Assembly: GCA_027604005.1 (NCBI GenBank)
Contig: JADGJT010000008.1
Location: 1-64,000, forward strand
Length of the DNA: 64,000 nt
Origin: Dinochytrium kinnereticum
Lineage: Eukaryota > Chytridiomycota > Chytridiomycetes > Chytridiales > Chytridiaceae
Reading direction: 5' to 3'
Shown: positions 23,149 to 34,318 of the stretch, piece after piece
How the letters are laid out: each line of letters begins with the position of its first letter
How positions within the stretch are numbered: position 1 is the first letter of the stretch
Notes under the pieces: model-generated
What the model was told of the DNA's origin: nothing
Database searches by the model: none
The model's input: the letters and a program-made list of their open reading frames with translations, nothing else
Made by a program: the position numbers and the translations under genes

Positions 23149-24948
23149 ATGGCAACCAGATGGACATCCGAGAGTACGCTGGCAGTTGACGAGCCTTGCG
23201 AGCGGATCACCGTCGACAACGTGGAAGATTTTGCGTGCTCGAGTTCCTCGATTGGAATCAATGTTGAGGAGAAGGAGTTGCACCATCCAAACTTTATTGC
23301 GGATGATGACTGGGCCCTGCCTCCTCCTAGTTCCGGCACGTTGACAAGGTGGCCGTCCGTTCATGATGGGCCATCCGCGGCACTTCCTCCAGAAATATGG
23401 GAGAGAATAATCACGTGGTGCGAGGACCCGGGGCGCCTTGTCGTCGCGAACCGCATGCTGCTGGAACTGTCAAAGCTGACAATGACAAAGGCTAGATTCT
23501 TACTGAGGAAGTATGGTGCGGCAGCATGCCTACATGGATCAATGAAGTGGCGGTTCATGTCGAAGTCTAATCAACCCTTGAACACAACAAAGAAAACAAA
23601 GAATCGTAAGGATATAGACTTAGGACAGACTTTCAGCGGAAACTTCCTGGAGCCCTGCATATGGTGCTTAAAATGGGAGAAGAGAAAAAGGGACAGAAAA
23701 TTGACCATCTGTGGAAAATGGCGGGAAGCGATATCAAAGAGGTTCTCTAGATTTGTTCGACGGTTACAAGCTGTAGGGGAACCGACCGATGTAAAGTGCC
23801 CGTTTGAAAGGAGCCAGATTGAGCTTTCTGAATACTTGATGACGCTAAGAATCCGGCTTCTAAAAAGCTCGAAAAGCGAAAACCGCTGCTTTGATACCCA
23901 CGGAAAAACTACTTATCAAGGTCCTGAGCTTGTATGGACCCCTCTGGAAAGCACGCCAAATGAGAACCGAGATCACATTAACCTCCCAACCGTATTTGCC
24001 GCAATGAAGGGCCACCTCAACCTACTGACCATGCTAATAGACATGAAAGTCGGGGACGTTCACCCGGAATCCCCTACCGAAACTCCAAAATGGATGATGG
24101 ATGGCAACCTTCTGCTCGCAGCAGTTCGTAAGAAAAATCTCAAGCTGGTATCTCTGCTCTCAAGGCGTGGTGCCTGTGCACCAGAGGCAGGTGGTGGCCG
24201 CGCTTATGCTTTTGCTGCGAGCAAAGGATACGCTGAAGCCGTGGCGATCATGCAGGCAAATGGTGCGGTCGCCACCGAGGACGTGTTGAGAATCGTACTT
24301 AAGAAGACATTATCGCGAAAGATGTTTGGGTTGCTTTTGGATCGAGAAAATAGTCGATGGATACGTGTTTTGGAGTCTATCCTCCTATCACTAGAGGGCC
24401 CTGATGAGGACTTTCAGATCATATCCGATGACTACCTGACAAGCTCCCTAGTTGAGCTGGGCTCAGTCCGGCTGATCAAGGCATCCCATTCCCGTGGTGC
24501 CGACCTAGACATTGGTGAAGGCGCGCCACTCTTCTTCTCGGTTATTCTAGGAAACCTAAAGGCTGTGCGATACCTCATCCGCGATGCGAGCGTCCGTGTC
24601 AACCTATTTTTTAAGATTCGACGAGTCCTGGCTGTCGTGTTTTTGACTTTACTCAACGCAGCCATCTTAGGATGGTGCACGTCAAATATCGTCAGCCTTG
24701 CTATCGCAGTCTGGTGCTGGACTCATTCTGAAAGCGATTCGACCACACATGTTGAACTGACAGGGTGGTGCGCGGCGCAGACAGGATTGGTTTTGCTCAA
24801 CACAGACTATTGGCTGAAGACTGCTGCTCTCATGTTTGTTCTATTCTTCACGGTTGGATTAGCTCAAAAGACGATGCCCATCCACGGACTGGTGCTGGGG
24901 TTTAAGGAAGTGATATGCGCGTGGCTACCACGGCGTCGCGCGCAGTGA
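23149..24948 (+). CDS. F-box and ankyrin-repeat protein with C-terminal membrane helices
   Basis: Intronless, about 600 residues, starting at MATRWTSES. Near residue 79 an F-box-like segment reads LPPEIWERIITWCEDPGRL, which would bind Skp1 and make this a substrate receptor of an SCF ubiquitin ligase. Degenerate ankyrin repeats follow: FAAMKGHLNLLTMLIDM, LLAAVRKKNLKLVSLLSRRG, AFAASKGYAEAVAIMQANG, and FSVILGNLKAVRYLI. The last 120 residues carry two or three hydrophobic segments: VLAVVFLTLLNAAILGW, IVSLAIAVWCW and ALMFVLFFTVGLA. F-box plus ankyrin proteins are abundant in chytrids; the membrane-spanning tail is unusual and would tether the receptor to a membrane. Substrate unknown. Confidence 0.7.
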   Translation: MATRWTSESTLAVDEPCERITVDNVEDFACSSSSIGINVEEKELHHPNFIADDDWALPPPSSGTLTRWPSVHDGPSAALPPEIWERIITWCEDPGRLVVANRMLLELSKLTMTKARFLLRKYGAAACLHGSMKWRFMSKSNQPLNTTKKTKNRKDIDLGQTFSGNFLEPCIWCLKWEKRKRDRKLTICGKWREAISKRFSRFVRRLQAVGEPTDVKCPFERSQIELSEYLMTLRIRLLKSSKSENRCFDTHGKTTYQGPELVWTPLESTPNENRDHINLPTVFAAMKGHLNLLTMLIDMKVGDVHPESPTETPKWMMDGNLLLAAVRKKNLKLVSLLSRRGACAPEAGGGRAYAFAASKGYAEAVAIMQANGAVATEDVLRIVLKKTLSRKMFGLLLDRENSRWIRVLESILLSLEGPDEDFQIISDDYLTSSLVELGSVRLIKASHSRGADLDIGEGAPLFFSVILGNLKAVRYLIRDASVRVNLFFKIRRVLAVVFLTLLNAAILGWCTSNIVSLAIAVWCWTHSESDSTTHVELTGWCAAQTGLVLLNTDYWLKTAALMFVLFFTVGLAQKTMPIHGLVLGFKEVICAWLPRRRAQ

Positions 24949-25222
24949 AAGTGAGCAGGAAGCCAGCAATAAAACTACACACTCCTGTGGCGTGCCAATG
25001 TTCTCCGCGTACAGCCATCACGCACAGACCTGGCCCCGTGTCGTTTTTTGGCCGTGCTTGTGAACTCTGTATTTACTTGCTCAAAATCCTCCAGCGCCAA
25101 AAGTCCGCATGATAGCAACTTTATTTTTCATTTTTTTTATCTTTTTCTTTTTTGCGTCATCTTGCAAAGGACTAAAAATTTACTGCTGCAAGTCTCACAG
25201 CAAGCAAGCAAGAGTCAGCGAG

Positions 25223-25946
25223 ATGCAGAGGGTGCAGAGGGCATGCGGTAGGATATCCAGACCCCTCAATGCACATGCACTAACGCTCACCCTGTCGCAG
25301 TGCGATCGTTGCACTCGGGCGAGGCCAGGAGGACACCCGTCATGATGGTGTCAAGCCCCGACCCCCTCTCAAACATCCGCAAAGTAAAGTTCACAGACCT
25401 GCCGGCCACTGAGCCCTCTTCGGTGAGTGAGATAATGATACCTTCTCCTTTGCGTGATCAAGAAACCAATGCGCTGACTGCTGGTTGAAGAGCCGGGAGT
25501 TCAGGAAGATGTACCTTCAGGCGCAGGACCTTCACCATCGATTCTGGTCAGCAAACAACGAAAAGTTCGTCAGGATGAAGGGGGAGATGGAGGCTAAAAG
25601 TAATGCTTTGGCAGTTCTTATTCGACGAGGCTGACCCTGTTCTTAACTAGTTATGGAGACGCATGGCCGGTCAGCTACTCCGATGGAGTTCTCCCAATTC
25701 TATAAGGAATACCTAAAGGCTTCAACGCAATCTCACATGGAGTACAACATGTCATGGTGGCTGTTGAACTCAAGGATGCTTGTCCCAGCGTTCAAGTCAG
25801 AGATCATGTTCGCCCTGCAAGGCTTCTTTTCGGTTCTGGATCGTGAAGGCATTCGCAATTTCATGTGGACCCTCCGCAGAGAGTATCGCAGCCTCTTGAG
25901 ACACACGCACAATTCGTATAGGGCTCAAGGCGTTTCAGTTCGCTAA
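25223..25946 (+). CDS. COA8: Cytochrome c oxidase assembly factor 8 (APOPT1)
   Basis: Mitochondrial factor protecting complex IV assembly under oxidative stress. Four phase-compatible exons: 25223-25247, 25301-25422, 25491-25599 and 25651-25946. The start MQRVQRACVRSLHSGEARR is an Arg-rich, acid-free presequence. Family core: NIRKVKF near the N-terminus, REFRKMYLQAQDLHHRFWSA with the conserved W, then NNEKF and EFSQFYKEYLKASTQSHMEY followed by NMSWW. These match the APOPT family in order. About 180 residues, normal length. Confidence 0.87.
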
Positions 25947-26167
25947 ACCAGTCGCCCCTCGCTTCAACAAACTTATCAATTCTATTATCACTCGCCTACG
26001 CAAAAATCATTCTCCATCTCAAGAAGCTCAGCCATTCTTTTCTTCTGGACCGAAACGAGCTTCACCACTCCTAACGGGGAGGCGGTATCATGCTGCTGGT
26101 TGGCTAGCGAGTCTACCGTCAGTTCCTTTGCACATCTCTGGTGCATCGTTTGAAGAAGTTGCAGCCA

Positions 26168-28368
26168 CTATTGGCTCTTATTTAGATGCCTTGTTTTCCG
26201 AAAGTAGAAAGCAAATAAACTAACCTTAACGTCATCGCCTCTCAAACTTCTTCTCCTATCCACTTTTTGCAGCCATGCCCCTTCATCGCTTGATGTACAT
26301 CCTCGAGCAACGAATGTGGTGGCAGGGACGCTATAGGCCAACCCATTGTGCTTAAAATCGGTTCTCTTCTTCCCGAAAGAATGTCTTCCGCCCACTCCCC
26401 CTTTAATGTAGAACGCCGATGCAGACTTTAGGAATCTAACAACGCCTGATTTTCTAGATCGTTTCTTTTCTGGTCGCTCAGCCGGCTCGTCTGGGGCTAG
26501 TATAATATCCACATGCCCATCGTTCGAGAAAGACTCCCCGATTTTATCATGATACATTGTATCAGGCGCCTCCGATTTCTCATCTAGCGTCACAACCTTC
26601 CACCGTCGCGGCCTCCTAGTTTTTGGTAAACACCAGTCGGCATGGCAAGGGCACATCCATTTCTTTCGAAGTTGAACCACATTAGCGTTATTCAAGGTGG
26701 AGACGGCAGATGAGATGGAAAGCTCAGATGACGACGTCTCATCCTTCTTCCGCAAATTTAGAGCAACACCAGCCACCTCCTCATTCGCCCGCCTCGTTCT
26801 CGCTCTTGACCTATCCATCGCGATATCTGACGCATCACAGGCCCACTTGCCCCAAAACTTTGCCCGCATGTCCTTCACATGCCGAACATTGATCACTTCA
26901 GGTTCATGTCGCAGCTCAGAAGGCACCAGCAACTGTGGAGGGTCCAAACAATCCAAGTGCCACCAAAGATAACAATAATCGCATCGCACCATCGCCGACC
27001 GACTTCTCTGTGGTATAAGAGCCAGCTCAGACACAATCGGTTGTCCAACAACATTAGAATCCATCAACGTCATCGGTGACGGTCGTAAGCCTGACCTTTG
27101 GCATTTAAAGCAAAAGGCGCTACTATGTGGTTGTGAAATGTCGATGTCATAAGCCGCGTCGTCGATATAATTGAGGGCCTTCTCCGAGCCTCGTGAAACA
27201 GATGGAGTGGGTCCGTTTAACGGCACTACCAGACCTCTGTCGAGAGACTTCGCTGCGCGAGAAGATCGTGAACCAATAGTGATGATTTCAATGTCCTTGG
27301 CGTCCATGAAAGCGCCGGTAGCGGGATGAGCAATGATATCGTCAAAGCACTCCTTAATTTCGCGAGGTAGTTCAAAGATGATGGGGTTTTGGGATTGGAT
27401 GAAGGTGTGGAGTTCGGTAAACAGTCTGGTGATCGGTCCGGATTTCACGCCTGATGGGGTGGGTTTTGATTTCTTTGCGTTCTAACCGATATATTAGAAA
27501 GATAAAGGTTACGACGGTTGGAAAAGATAAGAAAAGATTACCCTTCTGCTGGAACATTTTTTGCATTCCCATGACTCGTCGGCGCTAAAGGAGATGTTGA
27601 AGCCATCTTCTAGACAGCAGATATGGAAAACGCGGGGACAAGAGTCACAGCAAACAAGCTGTCCCTTTCCCATGCAAGTTGAGCAAATATCCTCACTTGG
27701 ACCCGACAAAAAAACTCTCTCATCCTCTGAGCAAGTCGTCCGACCTCCATCGTCCCCACCCCAGCTTCCCCGAGGAGGAGAGCTCCTTGGAATTTGTTGT
27801 TGTTTGGCGGTTGGCATATGGTCCCGACTTACTCCGCCATGACCGTTTCTATTAAAAATATCAACTAACCAGAAAAAGCAAAAACGCAGAGCGCATGTTG
27901 AAATACTCACGTTTCTGACGGCAAAACAGGAAGACTTCTGATAAACTTCAAATCTTGATTGATATCGCCGCCTGCAAGTTTTGCAATCTCCTCTGGAGCG
28001 TAATACTCCACCCCCACATCCTCAGCAACATGTACATCAGTCTTTTTCTTCCTCAGAGCTTTCCTCTTGCTAGACTCAACAGCATAAATCTCCTCTGTCT
28101 CTGAATTCCAATCAGCCCAACTCGTCGTATTCTCTCGGTGGACCTTCTTTCTCTTCCGAGGCGCATCCCTAATAATATCCTGCCATCCAGCAGGTAATCC
28201 CTTCTCCTCCGCCTGAGATTCGTGACCAGATGAAGTGCCAGAGCTCACAGGTGAAAGGTCCGAAAGCGCACCATCAAAAAGCTCTTCCAAGGTGGGCATT
28301 AATGTTGGACTTTTCAGCGAATTGAATTTTTCGTTGAAAACAACCGCCAACTTTTGTTGACATGTCAT
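26168..28368 (-). CDS. Double PHD-finger protein, Rco1/PHF12-like
   Basis: Candidate chromatin reader, most like Rco1/PHF12 of the Rpd3S/Sin3 histone deacetylase complex. The first exon runs from 28368 to about 27912, then from about 27853 to 27543, then from about 27483 to the end. A canonical PHD finger lies in exon 2: DICSTCMGKGQLVCCDSCPR, then VFHICCLEDG and WECKKC, with the Cys4-His-Cys3 ligands visible. A second, looser finger in exon 3 has CFKCQ, VRCDYCYLWWHLDCLDPPQL and WMCPCHADW, as in the atypical second PHD of Rco1. Basic stretches (RKRKKVHR, KKRSRKSG) suggest nuclear targeting. The chosen start, MTCQQKLAVVF, overlaps the MYCBP start on the other strand; a Met at MPTLEELFDG about 25 codons later is the alternative. 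The 26177-26224 interval may be a final short intron. Confidence 0.75.
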
Positions 28369-28847
28369 CGTATCAGGTATGATTGGGTTCGTCAATGCCC
28401 CCCACAACTCTCTCACAGGCAGTCGATCAAAAGAAGGAGGACTTTAGAAAGTACCTCGAGAAGAATGGCATCATTGATGCGCTGACGAAAGGTGAAGACG
28501 GATCCCTCGCTCTTGCTAAATCGATTGTTTGTAGTGCTGGTTGGTCTCTACGAAGAGCCCGAGAAACCAGAAGTCCCAATAGAGTAAGCATCTAGATTGC
28601 TTCGGCTTATTTTTGCTTACAATATCCTAGATTTATCAAGCAGTTCCTTGGTGGCCCGTCGGACGTTGATGTGGAGGCGTTGAAGCATGAAAATGAGGAG
28701 CTCAGGAGACGTGTGGACGAGCTCCAGCTTAAGATTGAGGAGCTCACTTCAGTAAGATGCGATTTTGCTATATATCAGCTTAATTAGTTATATCAGCAAC
28801 GTTCGAATACAGAAGTTCCTGCTCCTTCAGACGCTGTGCAGGACTAA
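28362..28847 (+). CDS. MYCBP: MYCBP/AMY-1 homologue (FAP174-like)
   Basis: Small coiled-coil protein; MYCBP homologues bind AKAP-type dimerisation sites and in flagellates (FAP174) sit in the central apparatus. Exons: 28362-28376, 28419-28491, 28535-28583, 28631-28751 and 28797-28847, all phase-compatible. The protein starts MSSYQ and continues KKEDFRKYLEKNGIIDALTK, VLVGLYEEPEKP, IEFIKQFLGG and a LRRRVDELQLKIEELTS coiled coil. This matches the family almost block for block; length about 102 residues. Supports a flagellated organism together with IFT54. The first codons overlap the PHD gene's predicted start codon by 7 bp. Confidence 0.93.
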
Positions 28848-28918
28848 GCAAATTCCATCACACTCTCAAACTCATCAAAACCACTATTCAAAAAGAATAA
28901 AAACACAACCAATACGCT

Positions 28919-31900
28919 TTATTTATTAGACGGATCGTGCGATAATTTTTCTGCGCTTAAGCTCAACGGCTTCGGCAGTGTAGCTGGTGGAGGTGCGTGT
29001 CGTTTTCTGGCGCTCTCAGTCCGAATCGATCGTACCTCAGGAGGTTTGGGTGGCGGAACAGGCTTTATAGCTCCCGTTGTGAAGTTCACAGGCTTATCCG
29101 ATTTAACTTCCGCTGGTGAAATGGCCACAGAGTCAGTAGGTTTAGGTTGGGATGGAATACTTGAAATTGTTGCCGCGTCTGCATTTCCCGTATCGGGCGT
29201 CTTCCGGCAGTTGTTCTGAGATGAGCTTGGGGTCGATGACTCGGTGTTTGGAATTTCCATCATCGACAAGGCGTTTTGTCCATTCTGGTGGGAAGCTCCT
29301 GCAGGGTATTTCATACACGCCCATCTATCTCTGGAAAGCCCGTCAGAGCTTGATGCAGTGCTCGCGGAGACCGTTCGGTGTCTCCTTATTTTCGGAGACG
29401 ATGTCACAGGCCCTGCAGGTGGCATTGGTGCCTTAAAACTCCCTCCCGTAATCTGAATGACGTAAGGATCCTCACTCGGAGCCCTGCTTCGTCTCGGTGT
29501 ATGCACAGCTACTATCGTAGCTTGCCCACTGATCGAGCTGCTGGTCTTTACGGCTTGCCTTTCATCTTCCTCTACTCCACCTCCACATGTTACAGCTTGG
29601 CCAGAAAAAGCAATCTGGGGGTCGCGGGTAGTCAAATCGTTTACTTTAGCAAAATCCTTAGGCTCCTTTTTGCAATCTTCTTTATCGTCATCCTGAGCCT
29701 CATTCGAGCTTGCCTCCCAGTCCCGCTGGTTTCGTAATGATTCGCTTTTTCGGACTATACTTGATCCATAAGAAGCATCGCAGGAAGAGTCCAATCGATT
29801 CTCAGTCGGGCTTTTAAGGAAAAGTTAGGAGATTGATTAAATGGTACGGTAAATAAACCTTAAAGAGTTGTCGCTGGACGAATTGCTTGACTTTGCGTCT
29901 AATGATTTCGTCATATCGATTGATTTGGATGGAAGGATCAAGTCCATCTCGCGACCTGCTCCGGTGCCATTCTTTCGGACTTTGTTCGTGATATGAGAGA
30001 GAGAAAGCGATTTTTTGACGGGGACAGGTTGGAATGAATCTGATTTTGTATTGATCACCGAATCGTCTGCGATGCTTGCCTTTGAACCTAAGTCTGGCGA
30101 TAGAACACTATTAATCAAATTCCCAATAGTGTAGATAACTTACTTTGAACACCAGCGACCTGTATAGAACTCTCTTGCTTATCTAAACTATCGAGACTTC
30201 TTTTCGCAATACTAACAAATGATTCTTGTCTGTCAACTTGAAAGAATTCAGTGGTTCATTCTTGTAAGAAAGAGACTGCACCTTTCTCAACTTTAATTGT
30301 TTGCAGCAGAGGAGTAGGTGAAGCTGTTACAGCTTTTTCAGCTTGCGTAAAGCTTAGCCGACCATTAGTGCTATTCGCAGTTTCATTGATGTTTAGAATC
30401 CACTGTCTCTTTAAATCTGCGTTTAAGGTCATGAAGTGATAATTCTTTTTATCCCCAACTGAAACTTCAAACGAGAACGGGTACTCTAAGAAAGCAAAGT
30501 TAACAGAAAAAAACCAAAAGAAAACAAAACGAAGCCGTCAATTCCTTACTCTCGGTCTCTGGTACATCGGACGCACATATTTTACTAGCATGAGCGATCC
30601 GCGTAACCTGCATCTTCCCCGACAAGATCCCAGTTCTTGCAAGAATGAAGCAGTCACTTAGCAAAACAGCCCAGCGTTGCTGAGTTGTCGATATAATCGA
30701 ATGAGGTGCATATCGAGTCAACCCTCCTTCCATAACAAAGCGTCGCGAAGGCTCATGCACAAGTTGGTATTTCTAAAAATAAAAAATGAGATCAGGGGTA
30801 ATGCTTCGGCATTATTACATCAAAATCTAGCTTAGCCACGGCTGAAAGCATTTTTTGCTGGTTTTCGACGAATCGGCGACGTTCATTGACGGTGTCTACG
30901 ACACTGTTAATGAGATCAAATGCATTCTTTAGATTTTCATGGTCTGGGTGGTCCTCTGCCGTGTGTTTTAACAGCTCCTATAAATAGATCAGCTGGAAAT
31001 TCTTCACAATAGTCCAACCTTTAACAGTAGGGGGTATTTGCATATCCGCTGTACGGGCTTCAACAAGAATCCTCCGATGTCCAAACCTCTACAATCAGGT
31101 CTCAAGAAGCAATACTAAAGAGAGCACAAGAATTAGCTTTCTCCTGCGCTACGAAAAACTTGAGTATACCTGCAAAAACAGATTTAGCTCTGAGTTCCCC
31201 TTTTGCGCCTTCAAAAACGCTAAAGCCTCAGGCTGATTCCCACAGTAGATTGTGTACATTTTAAGGTACTGGGCGACGGCGAGAAAAATATCTCCAACTT
31301 GCAGGACAATTCCAAATGACTCTCGCCTCCTCTCTTGAAGCCTCTGCATTAATTCTTGATTCACTGGAAGTAATTGCTCGATGTTTGAGAATACGATGGA
31401 GACTTGACGGGGTTGGAGTACGGATTTTTCTCTGATTTTTAAGAGAAATAGCTTTTGGAGGGATTAGATAATTTAGATGCCAGTAGCATCAGGACCATAC
31501 ATTGATGATTATGTTCAGATCCCGAATGTATCTTTCAAAAACAAGTGAGTTTGAGTACGATTTCAGTTTTTCGAGCCTACTTACTCCTTTTCGGTAAGAA
31601 TAAGCTCAAAAATAACTTCCTGGCGCTTAATCTCCCCTTTACTCAGATTGCTGATATCGACAACAAGTCTAGGAATACCATCACCTGAAACCTCCACACT
31701 CCCAAGCTTCCTCTTCCCAGCTTCGGCAAAATCAATATCAGCTTCAGTTAACGCATTCCATTTCCCGTAAGCCAATACTCCCCCCATCTGCATCGGATTA
31801 TGCTGGACAGTCACTGACCTTTCGGTCGCCACAGAGCCGGTGTTGGCATTTGATGAAGGGGTGCCCCGAGTTATCGACTTCCGAGATGTAGTGCTCATAG

Positions 31901-32628
31901 ATACGTCTCCTTTGACACTTAAATGACGAGAAGCCATGGATGGGTCCTTTTGTAGACTATTGGCGGTCATGGTGGAGGATGCAAAATGCGAGTGTCTCGG
32001 TGACCCGCCTCCTTGCTCGCCTTCCGAAATGCTATCTGATGATACGTTTCCGTTTCCTGGGATCGCCAGCTTGTTCACATTCATGGCATTGTCTCCCTCA
32101 GTGCTCTTGTACTTTTTGTACCAAGAACGTAATCCTTGTGTTGGCGATTCCAAGGACGTGTCATCAGAGCCGTTATCATGCTGTTTCCTCAGGTTACTCG
32201 TCTCGGTTCGAAGGGGTGAGCTCGATTTCGTGGCCTCATTTTCCCCACTGGCAGAATCCAGAGAGAGGAACGATGAGTTTTCCTTTTTGATGGAGGAATG
32301 AGGCATCATCGCGCGCAGAACCCCCGACCACGGTTTTGACTTTTTCTCTTGAGCATCTTTCAACATAGAAACATCAATATTTTACGATGACTGCATAAAG
32401 GATGGGACTGATCATACCTGGTTGAAGGTCGTCGGTGTTTGCAGCACCTGACGACGGAACCACTGCATTCTTCTTCTGCCGTCCAGCCGAATCAGGCCCT
32501 ACCTTGCCGTCCTTGCCTCCTCCCCATCCAGCCCCTGACTTTCCAACCCCGTCCGAGGGTGTCTTCCCTACTGCAAGTCGCTTGGGGGCCTGCAGGTCAA
32601 CATCGACCCTCTCAGAGAGATGGCTCAT
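28919..32628 (-). CDS. Rho guanine nucleotide exchange factor (DH-PH)
   Basis: Activator of Rho-type GTPases. Begins MSHLSERVDVDLQAPKRL with a disordered N-terminal region (to about 31700) rich in Ser, Gly and Thr. The DH domain starts at FELILTEKEYIRDLNIII (CR1) and includes VNQELMQRLQER, VGDIFLAVAQYLKMYTIYCG and LKPVQRICKYPLLLKELL near 31050 (CR3). A PH domain follows around 30500-30800, with HEPSRRFVMEGGLTRYAP and WAVLLSDCFILA. The C-terminal third is disordered, Ser/Pro-rich, with the polyproline PVPPPKPPE. Many introns; the junctions in 29820-31600 were placed only by domain order. Substrate GTPase (Rho1, Cdc42 or Rac) cannot be told from sequence. Confidence 0.82.
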
Positions 32629-32829
32629 TGATCCCTTCCCTTGTCAACAGAACAGACTTGTGTAACACCTCAACCTCTTTTTTCTCACACCTGGACAACA
32701 CAACAGCACATTTATCACAGACGGAGCGATGCCTGCAAGGAACATATCGCCTTATAATTATCGGTAAGCATTCGAAATGATCTCCTCCTTTACTATCATC
32801 ACCATCATCATCATACCTCGAATCCCTCC

Positions 32830-34240
32830 CTACCACCACTGCTCAAAGAAGAGATTGCTTGAAGGGAACTTGATCTCACTTAGGTGATTAACAACATCCT
32901 GCTCCATCGACGGAGGCCCACACATGTAGATCACAGGGTCCGATCCCCCTTTCACAACAGAATCTCTCCACTGCAAGCTTAAAACATTCTGGTCGATGTG
33001 ACAGTAATGCACAGAGTGCTTGTCCTCCACGATGCTATAAACATCATGCGGCTTCTCCACCTCCATATCCTGCGCTCCTGGTTCAAATCGCGCGGGGCCT
33101 CTTTGAGAAATAAAGAATTTCACGCTGAGGCCTGAGTTGGGTGTCTCGGCCAGCTGCCGTAGCCTTTCGCTAAAGAGCAGCTCGGATGTGTGGCGAACGG
33201 AATAAAGCATAGTGGCCCTGTAAAGATTCATTGGACTTCCAGTAGCTCTAGCCGAAGCCGCGCTCTGCAGGTTTCGGTCCACAATATGAGTTGCCATCGA
33301 AATCAGAGGTGTAGCACCCACACCACCTGCAATCAGAATGACATTTTTGTAGTTTGGCCGTTTCGCGCTTCCAGAGTTGGCAATAGCTTCGTCAGGTGGT
33401 GAGGGTAAGGGGTTATGAGGAGTATCTTCCAGATCCTCCAAGAAAAAGCCTCCGCCCACGCGCACTTGAACCAACGACCCCGGTGTTGCCTCCTCGTGTA
33501 GCCAGCGTACGACAGGGTTTACGTGGGCCTTCTTAATAGCTAGCTCAATCAGGTTCTTTTCCTCCAATAGCCGCGGCGTCGATGTGAGAGAAAATCCTGC
33601 AACGATATCGAGATGAGGCACAAAAACTGCCCATAATTAGTCACTCACACGAGACAGAGAGGCGAGTAGGAGGGAGCTCGGCAGCGGGATAGATTCAAAC
33701 AACTCACAGTCAACCCATTGGCCTGGATGAAACCCAAATTTGCCGGCACCTTGCTTCCATTCGTGGTTGACTTGGATGGATGGGGAAAGAGGTATGTAGG
33801 AGGGATTTAAAGATGAATCGTCGAAGGTGCCTTCTATTGAGAAGATGAACGACTTGATCGTTGGAGTTTCCCAACGTGAATCGACCAGTTTCGCAATCGC
33901 TCGCACCTGGATATTCCGGGATTCCGTAAGCAAGCAAAAGGAGCACCGGCTCTTTCAAACCAACCTTCTCCCTCCTCTTCCTGTTTGTGAGTTCTAGATG
34001 CGGGATCGGGGGACGTGGCGGCGCAGTGGACATTGAACGTGGTCCGGAATGGATCGATCGTGAGGCGGTCCTAGCGGATTGTGAGGCGTATCTTGGCTGG
34101 TAAGAAATCAGGGATGGAGTCGTGGAGCAATGCCTCCTCAGCAGCAGCAAGCATCCGCGGCAGGGAGGTGGGGCGCGCGCAGGCAGCAGCGTACCGATCA
34201 CAATGCGCATGGCCATGTCCAATCGCAGTCGCCGCTGCAT
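32830..34240 (-). CDS. OXNAD1: OXNAD1-like NAD(P)H oxidoreductase, mitochondrial
   Basis: Ferredoxin-reductase-fold flavoprotein. Exons: 34240 to about 33965, about 33906 to 33708, and about 33630 to 32830. The start MQRRLRLDMAMRIVIG plus an Arg-rich, Ser/Thr-rich stretch ending near RSIHSG looks like a mitochondrial presequence. The FAD-binding half shows HPGQWVDFFVP and AGFSLTSTP; the NAD-binding half shows ILIAGGVGATPLISM, LYSVRHTSELLF and VIYMCGPPSMEQDV, the classical GGxGxxP and CGPP motifs. It ends FFEQWW, matching the aromatic C-terminus typical of this group (FFE..W). Physiological substrate is unknown even in animals. Confidence 0.85.
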
Positions 34241-34318
34241 GCCTTTGAGGGACGATGGGGAAAAGGGAGGAGCCCACTTGTTATACAATCTGAGTGACAC
34301 CCACGAGCACTTTTGAAA
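34241..34318. promoter_or_regulatory. Divergent promoter, OXNAD1 / RAP1GDS1
   Basis: 78 bp between divergent start codons, with no recognisable elements. Confidence 0.4.
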
